Below are positions 48,140 to 56,908 of a DNA stretch of 64,000 nt, piece by piece (the stretch's first letter is position 1; the number at the start of each line of letters is the position of its first letter). Source of the stretch: Gammaproteobacteria bacterium. Its GTDB lineage: Bacteria; Pseudomonadota; Gammaproteobacteria; Acidithiobacillales; Acidithiobacillaceae. The stretch lies in assembly GCA_023381645.1 (NCBI GenBank), contig JAMCRJ010000053.1, forward strand, positions 62,001 through 126,000. The letters are read 5' to 3'. The translations under genes were made by a program, and so were the position numbers. The notes under the pieces were generated by a model. It had not been told where the DNA came from. It worked only from the letters and a program-made list of their open reading frames with translations, and made no database searches.

Positions 48140-49137
48140 ACGTGCCGCGCCCGACACCTGCGGAGTGGTCGCCGATATGGAGCCTGGTGCAAACCGGTTT
48201 GCCCCAGGCGATGCTTGCCGCAGGCGAATCGGGAACGTTGATCGGACAATACTGTGATGATTTGCAACGGGTGGCGCTGTGTTTTGCGCCAACAGCGCAG
48301 GGACTGCCCTGCGAAACCTGCCGTTCCTGCCGTTTGTTGGCGGAGGGCAACCATCCCGATCTGCTGACGATCACTCCGGAAACCGGAAAACGCATCGCAA
48401 TTGAGGCCGTGCGCCATGCCAACGAGTTTCTCGCCTTCACCCCGCAGGTCAGCGCGTGTCGCTGGCTGCATATCGCGCCGGCGGAAGCGATGACTGCGGC
48501 GGCCGCCAATGCCCTGCTTAAAACTCTGGAGGAACCTGCGGCGCGTGCCCATATTCTTCTGCTCAGTGAACACCCGTCGCAGCTTATTCCCACTATCCGA
48601 TCCCGTTTGCAGAGATTGCCGTTCCCGACGATACTGCCGGGGCAATGTGTGAACTGGCTGGAGGGTCTCGGCATACCGCCCGCGGAGGCGCTCTCGTTAA
48701 GCCGGCAGTTTGCGAACCGTCCGCTGCGTGCCTGGCAACTTTGGGAATCCGGCTGGGTCACGCTGCGACGAACTTGGATCGAGACACTGTTGAACCTTCC
48801 TCGGCAGGGGCCCGTCGCCGCTTTGCCGCTGGCAGATAACTGGGCCAAAGACACCGACTTGCTGCTGTTGCGCGAACTGGTTCTGAGCCTGTTGGCGGAT
48901 TTGCTGCGTCTTCATGGCCGTCGCCTGGACAATGTCGTGCATGTAGACTATCTGCGATCGCTGGAGGTCATGGCGCAATCGGCCCGGGTCGCGTGCCTCT
49001 GGGACGCCTTGGAGAGGTGGGCGCGGCTGCCTGAGTCGCTTGCGCAGAATCGCAATATGGGGATGACACTGGAAACGTTATTGTTGAGTTGGATAGGCAT
49101 TTGGTCAGGGCAGGTGGCGCATGGAATTACAGGCTGA
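48136..49137 (+). CDS. holB: DNA polymerase III delta' subunit
   Basis: Clamp-loader subunit related to DnaX. A zinc-binding cysteine group (ALCF, then PCETCRSC) and the sensor-like AAAANALLKTLEEPAARAHILLLSEHPSQL are typical; there is no intact P-loop, as expected of delta'. 333 residues. The ATG overlaps the tmk stop. It overlaps the pilZ gene by 17 bases. Confidence 0.94.
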   Translation: MNVPRPTPAEWSPIWSLVQTGLPQAMLAAGESGTLIGQYCDDLQRVALCFAPTAQGLPCETCRSCRLLAEGNHPDLLTITPETGKRIAIEAVRHANEFLAFTPQVSACRWLHIAPAEAMTAAAANALLKTLEEPAARAHILLLSEHPSQLIPTIRSRLQRLPFPTILPGQCVNWLEGLGIPPAEALSLSRQFANRPLRAWQLWESGWVTLRRTWIETLLNLPRQGPVAALPLADNWAKDTDLLLLRELVLSLLADLLRLHGRRLDNVVHVDYLRSLEVMAQSARVACLWDALERWARLPESLAQNRNMGMTLETLLLSWIGIWSGQVAHGITG

Positions 49138-49477
49138 AGCGGGTGGTGCGGCAAAAGCGCTGTCTGTCGTGTTACGGGATGGCACCGCCGTGCAGCGTTA
49201 CTACATGCCCAACATCAAAGGGGGCGGGGTGCTGGTAGAGACACCGAACCTCCTGCCCATAGGTACCGAGGTGCTGCTCATGATCACCCTCCCCGACGGT
49301 CAGCCGCGTGCACCCGTCATGGGAAAGGTGGTGTGGGTGACACCACCCGACAACCGTGACGGGCGCCCTCCCGCCATCGGTGTCCAGTTTGTAAATGACC
49401 GCTCCGGTGTCCTGATCCGGATTCAGAACGCACTGTCCGGCCTGCCAAGGAACGACGGTGAGGTGCTGAGTTTTTAA
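49121..49477 (+). CDS. PilZ domain protein (type IV pilus family)
   Basis: 118 residues resembling the PilZ protein of Pseudomonas type IV pilus biogenesis: GGGVLVET near the start, then VMGKVVWVTP and AIGVQFV. The RxxxR and DxSxxG c-di-GMP residues of canonical PilZ domains are absent, so it probably does not bind c-di-GMP. The tmk-holB-pilZ linkage is conserved. It works with pili, as does PilF encoded elsewhere in this window. Confidence 0.9.
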   Translation: MELQAEAGGAAKALSVVLRDGTAVQRYYMPNIKGGGVLVETPNLLPIGTEVLLMITLPDGQPRAPVMGKVVWVTPPDNRDGRPPAIGVQFVNDRSGVLIRIQNALSGLPRNDGEVLSF

Positions 49478-49523
49478 AATGCCGTTTGGGCGCAGGGTCC
49501 GCACGGGGTCATGCGCGGGGTCA

Positions 49524-49553
49524 TTGCCCTGACGCTGGTGTCTGAGGTACACT
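49524..49553 (+). promoter_or_regulatory. Candidate promoter of tRNA-Ser
   Basis: TTGCCC (49524-49529), 18-base spacer, TACACT (49548-49553), twelve bases before the tRNA 5' end. Confidence 0.4.
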
Positions 49554-49564
49554 TCGTCCCCTCA

Positions 49565-49655
<91 letters not shown>

Positions 49656-49692
49656 ATCATCGTCCGTCAGTGGACAATCTCAGGTTTTCTAT

Positions 49693-49804
49693 GGCGACAA
49701 AGATCGGTCCCCTCGCAGTGGTAACTGGTGAACCCCGTCAGGCCCGGAAGGGAGCAGCGGCAGCCGGTGATCCAGGTGCCGGGGTGCGGCTGATCGGCGT
49801 CGCC
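49693..49804 (+). ncRNA. ffs: Bacterial small signal recognition particle RNA (4.5S)
   Basis: The conserved core of 4.5S RNA is evident: GTGAACCCCGTCAGGCCCGG, the GGAA tetraloop, then AGCAGCGGCAGCC and GGTGCCGGGGTG. The ends GGCGAC and GTCGCC pair, closing a long hairpin, so these boundaries are approximate to about ten bases. It binds Ffh in co-translational targeting. Its position before dnaX is widely conserved. Confidence 0.93.
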
Positions 49805-49824
49805 ACCCTATATTTCAGACTAGC

Positions 49825-51543
49825 ATGAGCGCCTATCTCGCGCTGGCCCGCCGCTGGCGCCCCCAACATTTTGACGATTTTGTCGGTCAGGAGGCCGTCG
49901 TCTCCGCCTTGCGCCATGCCCTGGATTCCGGCCGTATTCATCATGCTTTTCTGTTCACCGGCACGCGGGGCGTCGGTAAGACGACCCTGGCACGGCTGCT
50001 CGCCAAGTGTCTGAACTGTGAGCAAGGCGTGAGCAGCAGCCCCTGCGGAGAGTGCAGCGCCTGCCGCAGTATCGCTGCGGGGAACTTCGTGGATCTGCTG
50101 GAGGTGGACGCGGCGAGCCGTACCCGGGTGGATGAGACCCGCGACCTTCTGGACAATGTCCAGTATGCGCCTACGGTTGGTCGCTACAAGGTGTACCTCA
50201 TTGACGAAGTGCATATGTTGTCTGCGCACAGCTTCAATGCGCTGCTGAAGACCTTGGAAGAACCGCCGGAGCATGTCAAATTTCTGCTGGCGACCACGGA
50301 TCCGCAGAAGCTGCCAGTAACCGTGCTCTCCCGCTGTCTGCAGTTTAATTTACGCCGGCTGGATATTCCCCAGATTCAGGGAAGATTGCGGCAGATCATG
50401 CTGTTGGAACAGGTGCCGGCGGAAGACGCCGCCCTGCAGATACTATCGCGCGCTGCCGACGGGAGTCTGCGTGACGCCTTGAGTCTGCTGGATCAGGCTA
50501 TTGTCCACGGTGGTGGCGCGGTGCAGCGCGACGGCGTGCTCGCGATGCTGGGACGCAGCGGCGACGACGCGGTGCTGGGTCTGATTGCGGCGTTGGTGGA
50601 CCGGGATGCTGAGCAGGTATTCGCCATACTGGCTGATCATTTGGCACGGGGCATGGACGGACCCGGCCTGCTGGACCTGGTCATAGAGGGCCTGCATCGC
50701 ATCGCTCTGGCGCAATTTCTTCCTGCCGATCCGGATGGTGACGGCGCCGAGGCGGTCGCGCATCTGCGCGGGAGAGTCAGCCCGCTTACCCTGCAGTCCT
50801 GGTATTTTTTGCTCCTTTCGGCACGACGTGACTTTGCGCTTTATCCAGACGATCGCATGGCGCTGGAGATGGCCTTTCTGCGGGTGTTGAGTTTTTCCGG
50901 TTCGGCATCGCCGGACTCGCCGCCGGCCGCCCTCCCGAGCGAGGGGAACCGGTATCCGGGCGAGTCATCCCCCCCGACGCGCGAGTTCGTTGCGCCCGAG
51001 GCGACTTCGCTGGTATCGCACCATTCGGCCACCCTGCTCTCCACCCGTTCACGGGATGAAGTCCGGGAGCCGTCGCCGGTAGCGACATCCGGTCAGCGCG
51101 ATGCGGGTGCCGGGACCGCCCCAGCGGCAGACTGGCGACGCCTACTAGCGTCGCTGACGGTGTCGCCCATGATTGCCGAGTACCTGCGCTACGGACAGGC
51201 TTTGCGCTGCGATTCAGAGGCGGTGGAGCTGGCCGTGGAGCCCAATTATTTGCCGTTCCTTCTCAAGGCCGAGGCCCGCGGGGCGTTACGTCAGGCGCTT
51301 ACGGCATATTACGGTCGGGAGCCCAGGCTGAGCATTGTTGCTCTCACTGTAGAGACTGGAGTAGGCAGCCTGGTGCAGGAAGACCGGGCGCAGGCGGCGT
51401 CCCGGCAAGCTGCAGCAGAGGCGCGTGTGGCTGCGGATCCGCGCATCGGCGCGCTCCTCGAAGCCCTGGATGCCCGCATAGAATCCATTGAAATCGTGGC
51501 GCCATCCTCAAACGGTATGCCGTCAGCTCACAATGAAGCGTAA
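49825..51543 (+). CDS. dnaX: DNA polymerase III gamma/tau subunit
   Basis: The ATPase of the clamp loader. Walker A GTRGVGKTT (about residue 45), four zinc cysteines (CLNCEQG and CGECSAC), Walker B LIDEVHM and sensor 1 LLATTDPQKLP. The N-terminal AAA+ part (about 1-220) and a collar domain are followed by a proline/serine-rich linker (about 365-425) and a C-terminal tau domain. 572 residues. I see no poly-A slippery heptamer, so a programmed gamma frameshift of the E. coli type is not evident. Followed by ybaB-recR. Confidence 0.97.
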   Translation: MSAYLALARRWRPQHFDDFVGQEAVVSALRHALDSGRIHHAFLFTGTRGVGKTTLARLLAKCLNCEQGVSSSPCGECSACRSIAAGNFVDLLEVDAASRTRVDETRDLLDNVQYAPTVGRYKVYLIDEVHMLSAHSFNALLKTLEEPPEHVKFLLATTDPQKLPVTVLSRCLQFNLRRLDIPQIQGRLRQIMLLEQVPAEDAALQILSRAADGSLRDALSLLDQAIVHGGGAVQRDGVLAMLGRSGDDAVLGLIAALVDRDAEQVFAILADHLARGMDGPGLLDLVIEGLHRIALAQFLPADPDGDGAEAVAHLRGRVSPLTLQSWYFLLLSARRDFALYPDDRMALEMAFLRVLSFSGSASPDSPPAALPSEGNRYPGESSPPTREFVAPEATSLVSHHSATLLSTRSRDEVREPSPVATSGQRDAGAGTAPAADWRRLLASLTVSPMIAEYLRYGQALRCDSEAVELAVEPNYLPFLLKAEARGALRQALTAYYGREPRLSIVALTVETGVGSLVQEDRAQAASRQAAAEARVAADPRIGALLEALDARIESIEIVAPSSNGMPSAHNEA

Positions 51544-51561
51544 ACAGGGAGGTAAGGAAAG

Positions 51562-51885
51562 ATGAAAGGTGGACTGGGAAATATCATGAAGCAGGCACAG
51601 CAACTCCAGGAGCGTTTGCAAAAGACGCAGGAAGAACTTGCCCAGGTAGAGGTGCAGGGCCACGCGGGTGGTAATCTGGTGGAAGTCACCATGACTTGCC
51701 GACATGACGTGCGCCGGGTTCGCATCGACCCCTCTTTGCTGACCGACGGCGACCAGGAGATGCTCGAAGATCTTGTGGCAGCAGCAATCAATGACGCCGT
51801 GCGCAATGCTGAGAAGGTCAGCGCGGAGCGAATGTCGGAAGTGACTGGCGGCATGAATATTCCGGGCATGAACCTGCCTTTCTAA
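51562..51885 (+). CDS. ybaB: YbaB/EbfC family nucleoid-associated protein
   Basis: 107 residues. The N-terminus [19 protein letters not shown] is a coiled coil; [16 protein letters not shown] and the C-terminal [10 protein letters not shown] are family signatures. It binds DNA as a dimer. It lies between dnaX and recR, with which it is generally cotranscribed. Confidence 0.96.
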   Translation: MKGGLGNIMKQAQQLQERLQKTQEELAQVEVQGHAGGNLVEVTMTCRHDVRRVRIDPSLLTDGDQEMLEDLVAAAINDAVRNAEKVSAERMSEVTGGMNIPGMNLPF

Positions 51886-51891
51886 GCACTT

Positions 51892-52491
51892 ATGGCAGAC
51901 GTTCCGAGTATGGATGCCCTGGTGGCACTGCTACGCCGCCTACCGGGTATTGGCCCGCGTTCGGCGCAACGGATCAGCTATGAGTTGCTGGTGCGTAAGC
52001 GGGATCTCATGCCGCAACTCGCCGCAGCCTTTCAGCAAGCCCACGCGGTGGTCCGTTTTTGTGAGCGCTGCAACAACCTGAGCGAAGCGCCATTGTGCGC
52101 CGTCTGCCGTTCCGAACACCGGGATCGTTCCATTTTGTGCGTGGTGGAATCACCCGCTGATCTGCGGGCAATCGAAGATACGGGGGTATTCGTCGGCGAA
52201 TTTTTTGTATTGATGGGGCATTTGTCGCCCCTGGATGGCATCGGTCCCGAAGCCCTGCATATCGACCGCCTCAGCGCACGTCTGGGTGAAACAGACTTGC
52301 GGGAAGTGATTTTTGCGACCAATCCTACCCTGGAAGGAGAGGCTACAGCCCAGTTTCTCGCTGGACTGGTTCCTGAAGGCATCACCATCAGTCGTATCGC
52401 GCGAGGGGTGCCGGTGGGCGGTGAACTGGAATATGTCGATCGCAGCACCCTCGGACGCGCCCTGCATGGTCGTCGCTTGCTCGACGAATAA
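51892..52491 (+). CDS. recR: Recombination protein RecR
   Basis: Works with RecF/RecO to load RecA on gapped DNA. 199 residues: N-terminal helix-hairpin-helix (LRRLPGIGPRSAQRI), zinc finger CERCNN...CAVC, and a Toprim domain with VVESPADLRAIE and GEFFVLMGHLSPLDGIGPE. All motifs are intact. Six bases separate it from ybaB. Confidence 0.98.
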   Translation: MADVPSMDALVALLRRLPGIGPRSAQRISYELLVRKRDLMPQLAAAFQQAHAVVRFCERCNNLSEAPLCAVCRSEHRDRSILCVVESPADLRAIEDTGVFVGEFFVLMGHLSPLDGIGPEALHIDRLSARLGETDLREVIFATNPTLEGEATAQFLAGLVPEGITISRIARGVPVGGELEYVDRSTLGRALHGRRLLDE

Positions 52492-52550
52492 GCACTTACC
52501 CATCGTTTCATAAAGATAAAATCCATCAATTTCGAGAGGAAGCAGCCATC

Positions 52551-53768
52551 ATGATACCCGCAGGAGTCACGCCCCCAGGCGGAAATGTATTTTTTTTGCT
52601 GATGGGCGCCATTCTGGTGTTTGCCATGCACGGCGGATTCGCCTTCCTGGAACTGGGTACGGTACGACGGCGCAGCCAGGTAAATGCACTGGTGAAGATT
52701 CTCAGTGATTTTGGTATATCCACCATCGTCTATTTTTTTGTGGGTTATCATATCGCCTATGGCATCAGCTTTTTTGCCGACGTAAAGACCCTGACCGCAA
52801 GCAATCATGGTTTCCAGATGGTGCGGTTTTTTTTCCTGCTGACCTTCGCTGCTGCAGTACCCGCCATTATCTCTGGCGGTATTGCCGAGCGGGCGCGTTT
52901 TTATCCCCAATTGCTGGCGACTGCCTTTCTGGTGGGGCTGGTTTATCCCTTTTACGAAGGGATCGTCTGGAATGGCCATTATGGTATTCAAGCCTGGTTT
53001 GTCAGCGTTTTTGGCGCGCCCTTTCATGATTTCGCAGGCTCGGTGGTGGTGCATGCCATGGGTGGATGGATGGCACTGATGGCGGTCTGGCTGCTGGGTT
53101 CGCGCAAGGGGCGTTACGGCAAAGATGGTGCGGTACACGCCATGCCGCCGTCCAACATTCCTTTTCTGGCGCTGGGTTCCTGGATTCTGATCATCGGCTG
53201 GTTTGGTTTTAATGTGATGAGTGCACAACAAATTGCAGATGTGCAGGGTCTGGTGGCGCTCAATTCGCTTATGGCACTGGTGGGTGGCATGCTGGCGGCG
53301 TTAGCGGTGGGGAAGGGCGATCCGGGCTTCGTACATAATGGCGCTCTGGCAGGTCTCGTGGCCATCTGCGCCGGTTCCGATGTGGTACAACCCGTTGGGG
53401 CGTTGGCCATTGGCGCCATTGCCGGCATTATTTTCGTCTACCTGTTCACCTTTGTGCAGCATCGCCTGCGTCTGGATGATGTGCTGGGCGTCTGGCCGCT
53501 CCATGGTGTTTGCGGTGTGTGGGGTGGACTGGCCGTCGGTATTTTTGGACATCAGTTCCTCGGCGGTGCCGGTGGGGTCAGTTTCTGGTCTCAGTTGCTG
53601 GGCACCTCGCTGGGCGTCTTGGTCGCCCTGGCGGGCAGTGGTATTGTCTACGGCAGCATCAAGTACTTTATCGGGATTCGTCTGGATCCCGAGGCGGAAT
53701 ATGCGGGGGCGGATTTGAGCTTGCACCATGTCAGCGCGTATCCTGAAGAGGATATCGAGAGGGCGTGA
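52551..53768 (+). CDS. amt: Ammonium transporter (Amt family)
   Basis: 405 residues, about eleven membrane helices, with no cleavable signal. The twin histidines of the conducting pore are seen in FHDFAGSVVVHAMGG and WPLHGVCGVWGG. The N-terminal segment GFAFLELGTVRRRSQVNALVKIL suggests a clade apart from E. coli AmtB. No glnK/glnB gene is adjacent, unlike many amt loci. GAGAGGAAG precedes the ATG. nnrD follows at two bases. Confidence 0.93.
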   Translation: MIPAGVTPPGGNVFFLLMGAILVFAMHGGFAFLELGTVRRRSQVNALVKILSDFGISTIVYFFVGYHIAYGISFFADVKTLTASNHGFQMVRFFFLLTFAAAVPAIISGGIAERARFYPQLLATAFLVGLVYPFYEGIVWNGHYGIQAWFVSVFGAPFHDFAGSVVVHAMGGWMALMAVWLLGSRKGRYGKDGAVHAMPPSNIPFLALGSWILIIGWFGFNVMSAQQIADVQGLVALNSLMALVGGMLAALAVGKGDPGFVHNGALAGLVAICAGSDVVQPVGALAIGAIAGIIFVYLFTFVQHRLRLDDVLGVWPLHGVCGVWGGLAVGIFGHQFLGGAGGVSFWSQLLGTSLGVLVALAGSGIVYGSIKYFIGIRLDPEAEYAGADLSLHHVSAYPEEDIERA

Positions 53769-53770
53769 CC

Positions 53771-54622
53771 ATGGCACAACCTTTTGCTGCCCTGAACTGG
53801 CAGGCCATGCCGGGCCTGCCGGTGCGCAGCCCGCAGGCGCACAAAGGAAGCTTCGGCCACGTTTTCGCAGTAGGCGGAGGGCCGGGCATGGGCGGGGCAC
53901 TGGCGCTGGCCTCTGCCGCCGCCTATCGGGTGGGCGCCGGATTGGTGACGGCAGTGGGGCATCCCTCGGCGATCCCATACTTGGCAGCACACCTGCCAGA
54001 AGCCACTTGGCGGGACTGGCCTGCGAGTTTTGGAGATTTGCCGGACCATGCCGTCCTGGCCGTTGGCCCTGGCTTGGGTCAGGGCCTGGCCGCCCATGAT
54101 CTTTTGCTGGAGATCGGTACACTGTCCTGTCCCCAGGTATGGGACGCCGATGCCCTGAACATTCTCGCGCGTTTTGGTCCGAAACTGCTGACCACCGACG
54201 CACTTCGTCTGTTTACCCCACATCCGGGCGAAGCGGCCCGCCTGCTGGGGGTGACGGTCGCCGCTGTACAGGCAGACCGTATCGCGGCGATAGCGCGGTT
54301 ACGTGCCCGCTATGGCGGATACTGGGTCCTCAAGGGTCACCATAGTCTCCTGCTCGGATGCGTTGTCCGAAATCTCTGTACTTTGGGCAATCCCGGCATG
54401 GCTACGGGCGGCAGCGGGGACGTGCTGACCGGCCTGTTGGCAGGTCTGTTGGCGGTCGGTCTGGACGCCGACCGGTCTCTGTCCCTCGGCGTGTGCCTGC
54501 ACGCCCGCGCGGGCGATATCGCGGCTGCGGAGATGGGCGAGGCCAGCCTGCTGGCCGGGGATATCCTGGCGGCAGTGCCCCGCGCTTTACAGGAGTTGAC
54601 GCAACGTCATGACCGAAACTGA
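53771..54622 (+). CDS. nnrD: ADP-dependent NAD(P)H-hydrate dehydratase (stand-alone)
   Basis: Repairs damaged NADH/NADPH hydrates using ADP. It is the C-terminal YjeF-type ribokinase-like domain alone: VGGGPGMGGA, AVGPGLGQG, HPGEAARLL and NPGMATGGSGDVLTGLLAG. The N-terminal epimerase (NnrE) domain found fused in E. coli is missing. 283 residues. ATG 53771 has GAGAGG eight bases upstream; a GTG at 53765 overlaps the amt stop. The last 14 bases overlap bioA. Confidence 0.9.
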   Translation: MAQPFAALNWQAMPGLPVRSPQAHKGSFGHVFAVGGGPGMGGALALASAAAYRVGAGLVTAVGHPSAIPYLAAHLPEATWRDWPASFGDLPDHAVLAVGPGLGQGLAAHDLLLEIGTLSCPQVWDADALNILARFGPKLLTTDALRLFTPHPGEAARLLGVTVAAVQADRIAAIARLRARYGGYWVLKGHHSLLLGCVVRNLCTLGNPGMATGGSGDVLTGLLAGLLAVGLDADRSLSLGVCLHARAGDIAAAEMGEASLLAGDILAAVPRALQELTQRHDRN

Positions 54623-55958
54623 AGTATTGCGGGAATGGGATCGCCGTTATTTCTGGCATCCCTTCACCCAGATGCAGTGTTACGGGGATGACGACCCGTG
54701 GATCATCGACCGGGCAGAAGGCAACTACGTGTATGATGCGCAAGGTCATCGCTGTCTGGATGCCATCGCCAGCCTGTGGTGCAACGTTCACGGCCACCGT
54801 CATCCTCGACTGGATGCCGCCCTGATCGGGCAGTTGGGTAAAGTCGCGCACTGCACGGCCCTGGGTGCGGGCAACGCTCCGGCCATTCGTCTCGCCAAGG
54901 CACTGGTGGAAATTACCCCGGCCTCTCTGCAACATTGTTTTTTTTCGGAGGACGGCGCCGAGGCGGTCGAGGTCGCCATCAAAATGGCAGCCCAGTACTG
55001 GTGCAATCTGGGCCGACCCGAAAAACGCCTCTTCCTGACTCTGGACAATGCCTATCATGGGGACACCGTGGGCGCCGTTTCGGTGGGCGGTTTCCCCCTG
55101 TTTCACGAGGTATACGGGCACCTCCTGTTCCCGACTTTACGCTTGCCGAGCCCTTATGTATTGCAGTGGGAAGACTGCGAGGGAGATCCAGAGCAGGCAA
55201 CAGCCGTATGGCTGGCGGCGCTGGAAACGACGCTCCAGGAGCAGAGTGGTGAGATGGCGGCCTTGATCCTGGAGGGCGGGGTGCAGGGCGCCGCAGGCAT
55301 ATTGCCTTTCCCGCCCGGCATTCTGGCCGGTGCGCAACGTCTGTGCCGAGCCTACGAGGTCTTGCTGATCATTGATGAGGTCGCGACCGGCTTCGGCCGC
55401 AGCGGCAAGCTTTTTTCCTGTGAGTGGGAGTCTGTCGAACCAGACTTATTGGCTTTGGGCAAGGGACTGAGTGGTGGTTACTTGCCGGTGGCAGCGACCC
55501 TCGCCGCAGAACATGTTTATGCTGCCTTTCTTGCGCCCTTCGGGGAAACCCGGCAGTTTTACTACGGGCATACCTACACCGCCAATCCTCTGGCCTGTGC
55601 GGTAGCGCTGGAGAACCTGGCACTTTTTGCGGAAGGTGGTGTGCTGGCTGCTTTGCCCGAGAAAATCGCCCAGTTGCGAGCCGGGCTGCAGCGTTTTCAC
55701 GGCCGGTCGTGGGCAGGGGAGGTCCGCCAGTTCGGTTTGATGGCCGCCATCGCGCTGCGCGACTCCAGGACAAATGCGCCTTATCCCTACGGAGATCGCG
55801 TCGAGTACGCAGTGTGCCGGCGAGCACGGGAAATGGGCGTTTACAGCCGCCCTCTCGGCGATCTCCTCACCATAGTCCCGCCACTGTCGGTGACATCCGC
55901 GGAAATTGACACTATCCTCAACGTATTATATGACGCCATGGCGGAAGGACGATCCTGA
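54609..55958 (+). CDS. bioA: Adenosylmethionine-8-amino-7-oxononanoate aminotransferase
   Basis: PLP class III transaminase making diaminopelargonate in biotin synthesis, with SAM as amino donor in the classical form. HPFTQM at the N-terminus, FFSEDGAEAVEVAIKMA, the PLP aspartate in IIDEVATGFGRSG and the lysine in LALGKGLSGG are seen. 449 residues. No other biotin gene is in the window, so the gene is displaced from bioBFCD. A Bacillus-type enzyme using lysine instead of SAM cannot be excluded. Confidence 0.9.
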   Translation: MTETEVLREWDRRYFWHPFTQMQCYGDDDPWIIDRAEGNYVYDAQGHRCLDAIASLWCNVHGHRHPRLDAALIGQLGKVAHCTALGAGNAPAIRLAKALVEITPASLQHCFFSEDGAEAVEVAIKMAAQYWCNLGRPEKRLFLTLDNAYHGDTVGAVSVGGFPLFHEVYGHLLFPTLRLPSPYVLQWEDCEGDPEQATAVWLAALETTLQEQSGEMAALILEGGVQGAAGILPFPPGILAGAQRLCRAYEVLLIIDEVATGFGRSGKLFSCEWESVEPDLLALGKGLSGGYLPVAATLAAEHVYAAFLAPFGETRQFYYGHTYTANPLACAVALENLALFAEGGVLAALPEKIAQLRAGLQRFHGRSWAGEVRQFGLMAAIALRDSRTNAPYPYGDRVEYAVCRRAREMGVYSRPLGDLLTIVPPLSVTSAEIDTILNVLYDAMAEGRS

Positions 55959-56413
55959 TGAAAACGGCCCAAGATATCATGAACCGCAAAGTTGTTACGG
56001 TGCTGGCCGATGATCCGGTCGACAAAGTGGGGGATGTGCTCCTCAGTTCCGGGCACCACAGCCTGCCAGTGGTGAACAGCGAGGATCATCTGATCGGGAT
56101 GATCGGCGAACGGGATCTGATCGACGCCCACCGCAAGGTGCATCTGCCGACCATGCTTACTATTCTGGATGGTCTGATCCCTCTGGGCGGTATGCATGAA
56201 TACGAGGAAGAGCTGCGCAAAGTCACGGCGGTGACCGCCAGTCAGTTGGCCAGCTCCCACGTCATTACCGCCGCCCCGGATGAAGATACGGACGCGGTAG
56301 CCGAGAAGTTGCTGCGTAAGGATGTGCATGCGGTGCCGGTGGTCGATAACAGCGGTTTGTTGCTGGGTATCATCAGTCGCTCGGATATTCTTCAGCATCT
56401 GCTGAAACCCTGA
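55958..56413 (+). CDS. Two-CBS-domain protein
   Basis: 151 residues made of two CBS motifs (about 1-60 and 95-151: DIMNRKVVTVLADDPVDKV and SQLASSHVITAAPDEDTDAV) joined by a linker. Such modules bind adenine nucleotides and regulate partner proteins; no partner is fused here. The start shares one base with the bioA stop. The specific target is unknown. Confidence 0.85.
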   Translation: MKTAQDIMNRKVVTVLADDPVDKVGDVLLSSGHHSLPVVNSEDHLIGMIGERDLIDAHRKVHLPTMLTILDGLIPLGGMHEYEEELRKVTAVTASQLASSHVITAAPDEDTDAVAEKLLRKDVHAVPVVDNSGLLLGIISRSDILQHLLKP

Positions 56414-56425
56414 CGCGGGTGGCGG

Positions 56426-56908
56426 ATGCACTGGGATTTCGCAGATGCCGAAGCCTGCCGGAACTGGGGGCGACAGTTTGCCCAGCGCATTCATGTCCCT
56501 GCGGTTATTTATCTTGAGGGTGATCTGGGGGTCGGTAAAACCACTTTGGTCCAGGCTATCTTAAAGGCGTTGGGCGTTACCGAGAACATCAAAAGTCCGA
56601 CCTATACTCTGATGGAACAGTATCCGACCCGAATCGGACGGGCTCTGCACCTTGATTTGTACCGTCTGCAAGAGCCAGAGGAGCTGGAATTTATCGGTAT
56701 CCGCGATTGTCTGACAGAACCGGCCCTGTGGCTGGTGGAATGGCCGGAGCGGGGTGCGGGTTTCCTGCCCCCTGCCGATTTGTCACTCACCCTCCGTATT
56801 CTGGACAACGGCAGTCACCGTCTGGAGTGGCTGGGGCATCAGCCTCATGTTCAGGACTGGGCCATTTTCTCAACGCCTGCGTCCACTCGGAAAATCTGCC
56901 ATGGGTAA
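56426..56908 (+). CDS. tsaE: tRNA threonylcarbamoyladenosine biosynthesis ATPase TsaE
   Basis: 160-residue P-loop ATPase that supports TsaB/TsaD in t6A37 modification. Walker A GDLGVGKTTLVQ, then SPTYTLMEQY, HLDLYRL and LVEWPERG are family signatures. It overlaps mutL by eight bases; the tsaE-mutL-miaA order is common in Proteobacteria. Confidence 0.96.
   Translation: MHWDFADAEACRNWGRQFAQRIHVPAVIYLEGDLGVGKTTLVQAILKALGVTENIKSPTYTLMEQYPTRIGRALHLDLYRLQEPEELEFIGIRDCLTEPALWLVEWPERGAGFLPPADLSLTLRILDNGSHRLEWLGHQPHVQDWAIFSTPASTRKICHG

Noticed and set aside
50900..51130. Possible programmed frameshift in dnaX giving a gamma form
   Set aside because: No A-rich slippery heptamer is visible in the linker region; the frame runs unbroken for 572 residues.
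52492..52550. Sigma-54 promoter before amt
   Set aside because: No GG-N10-GC type -24/-12 element could be found in the short upstream gap.
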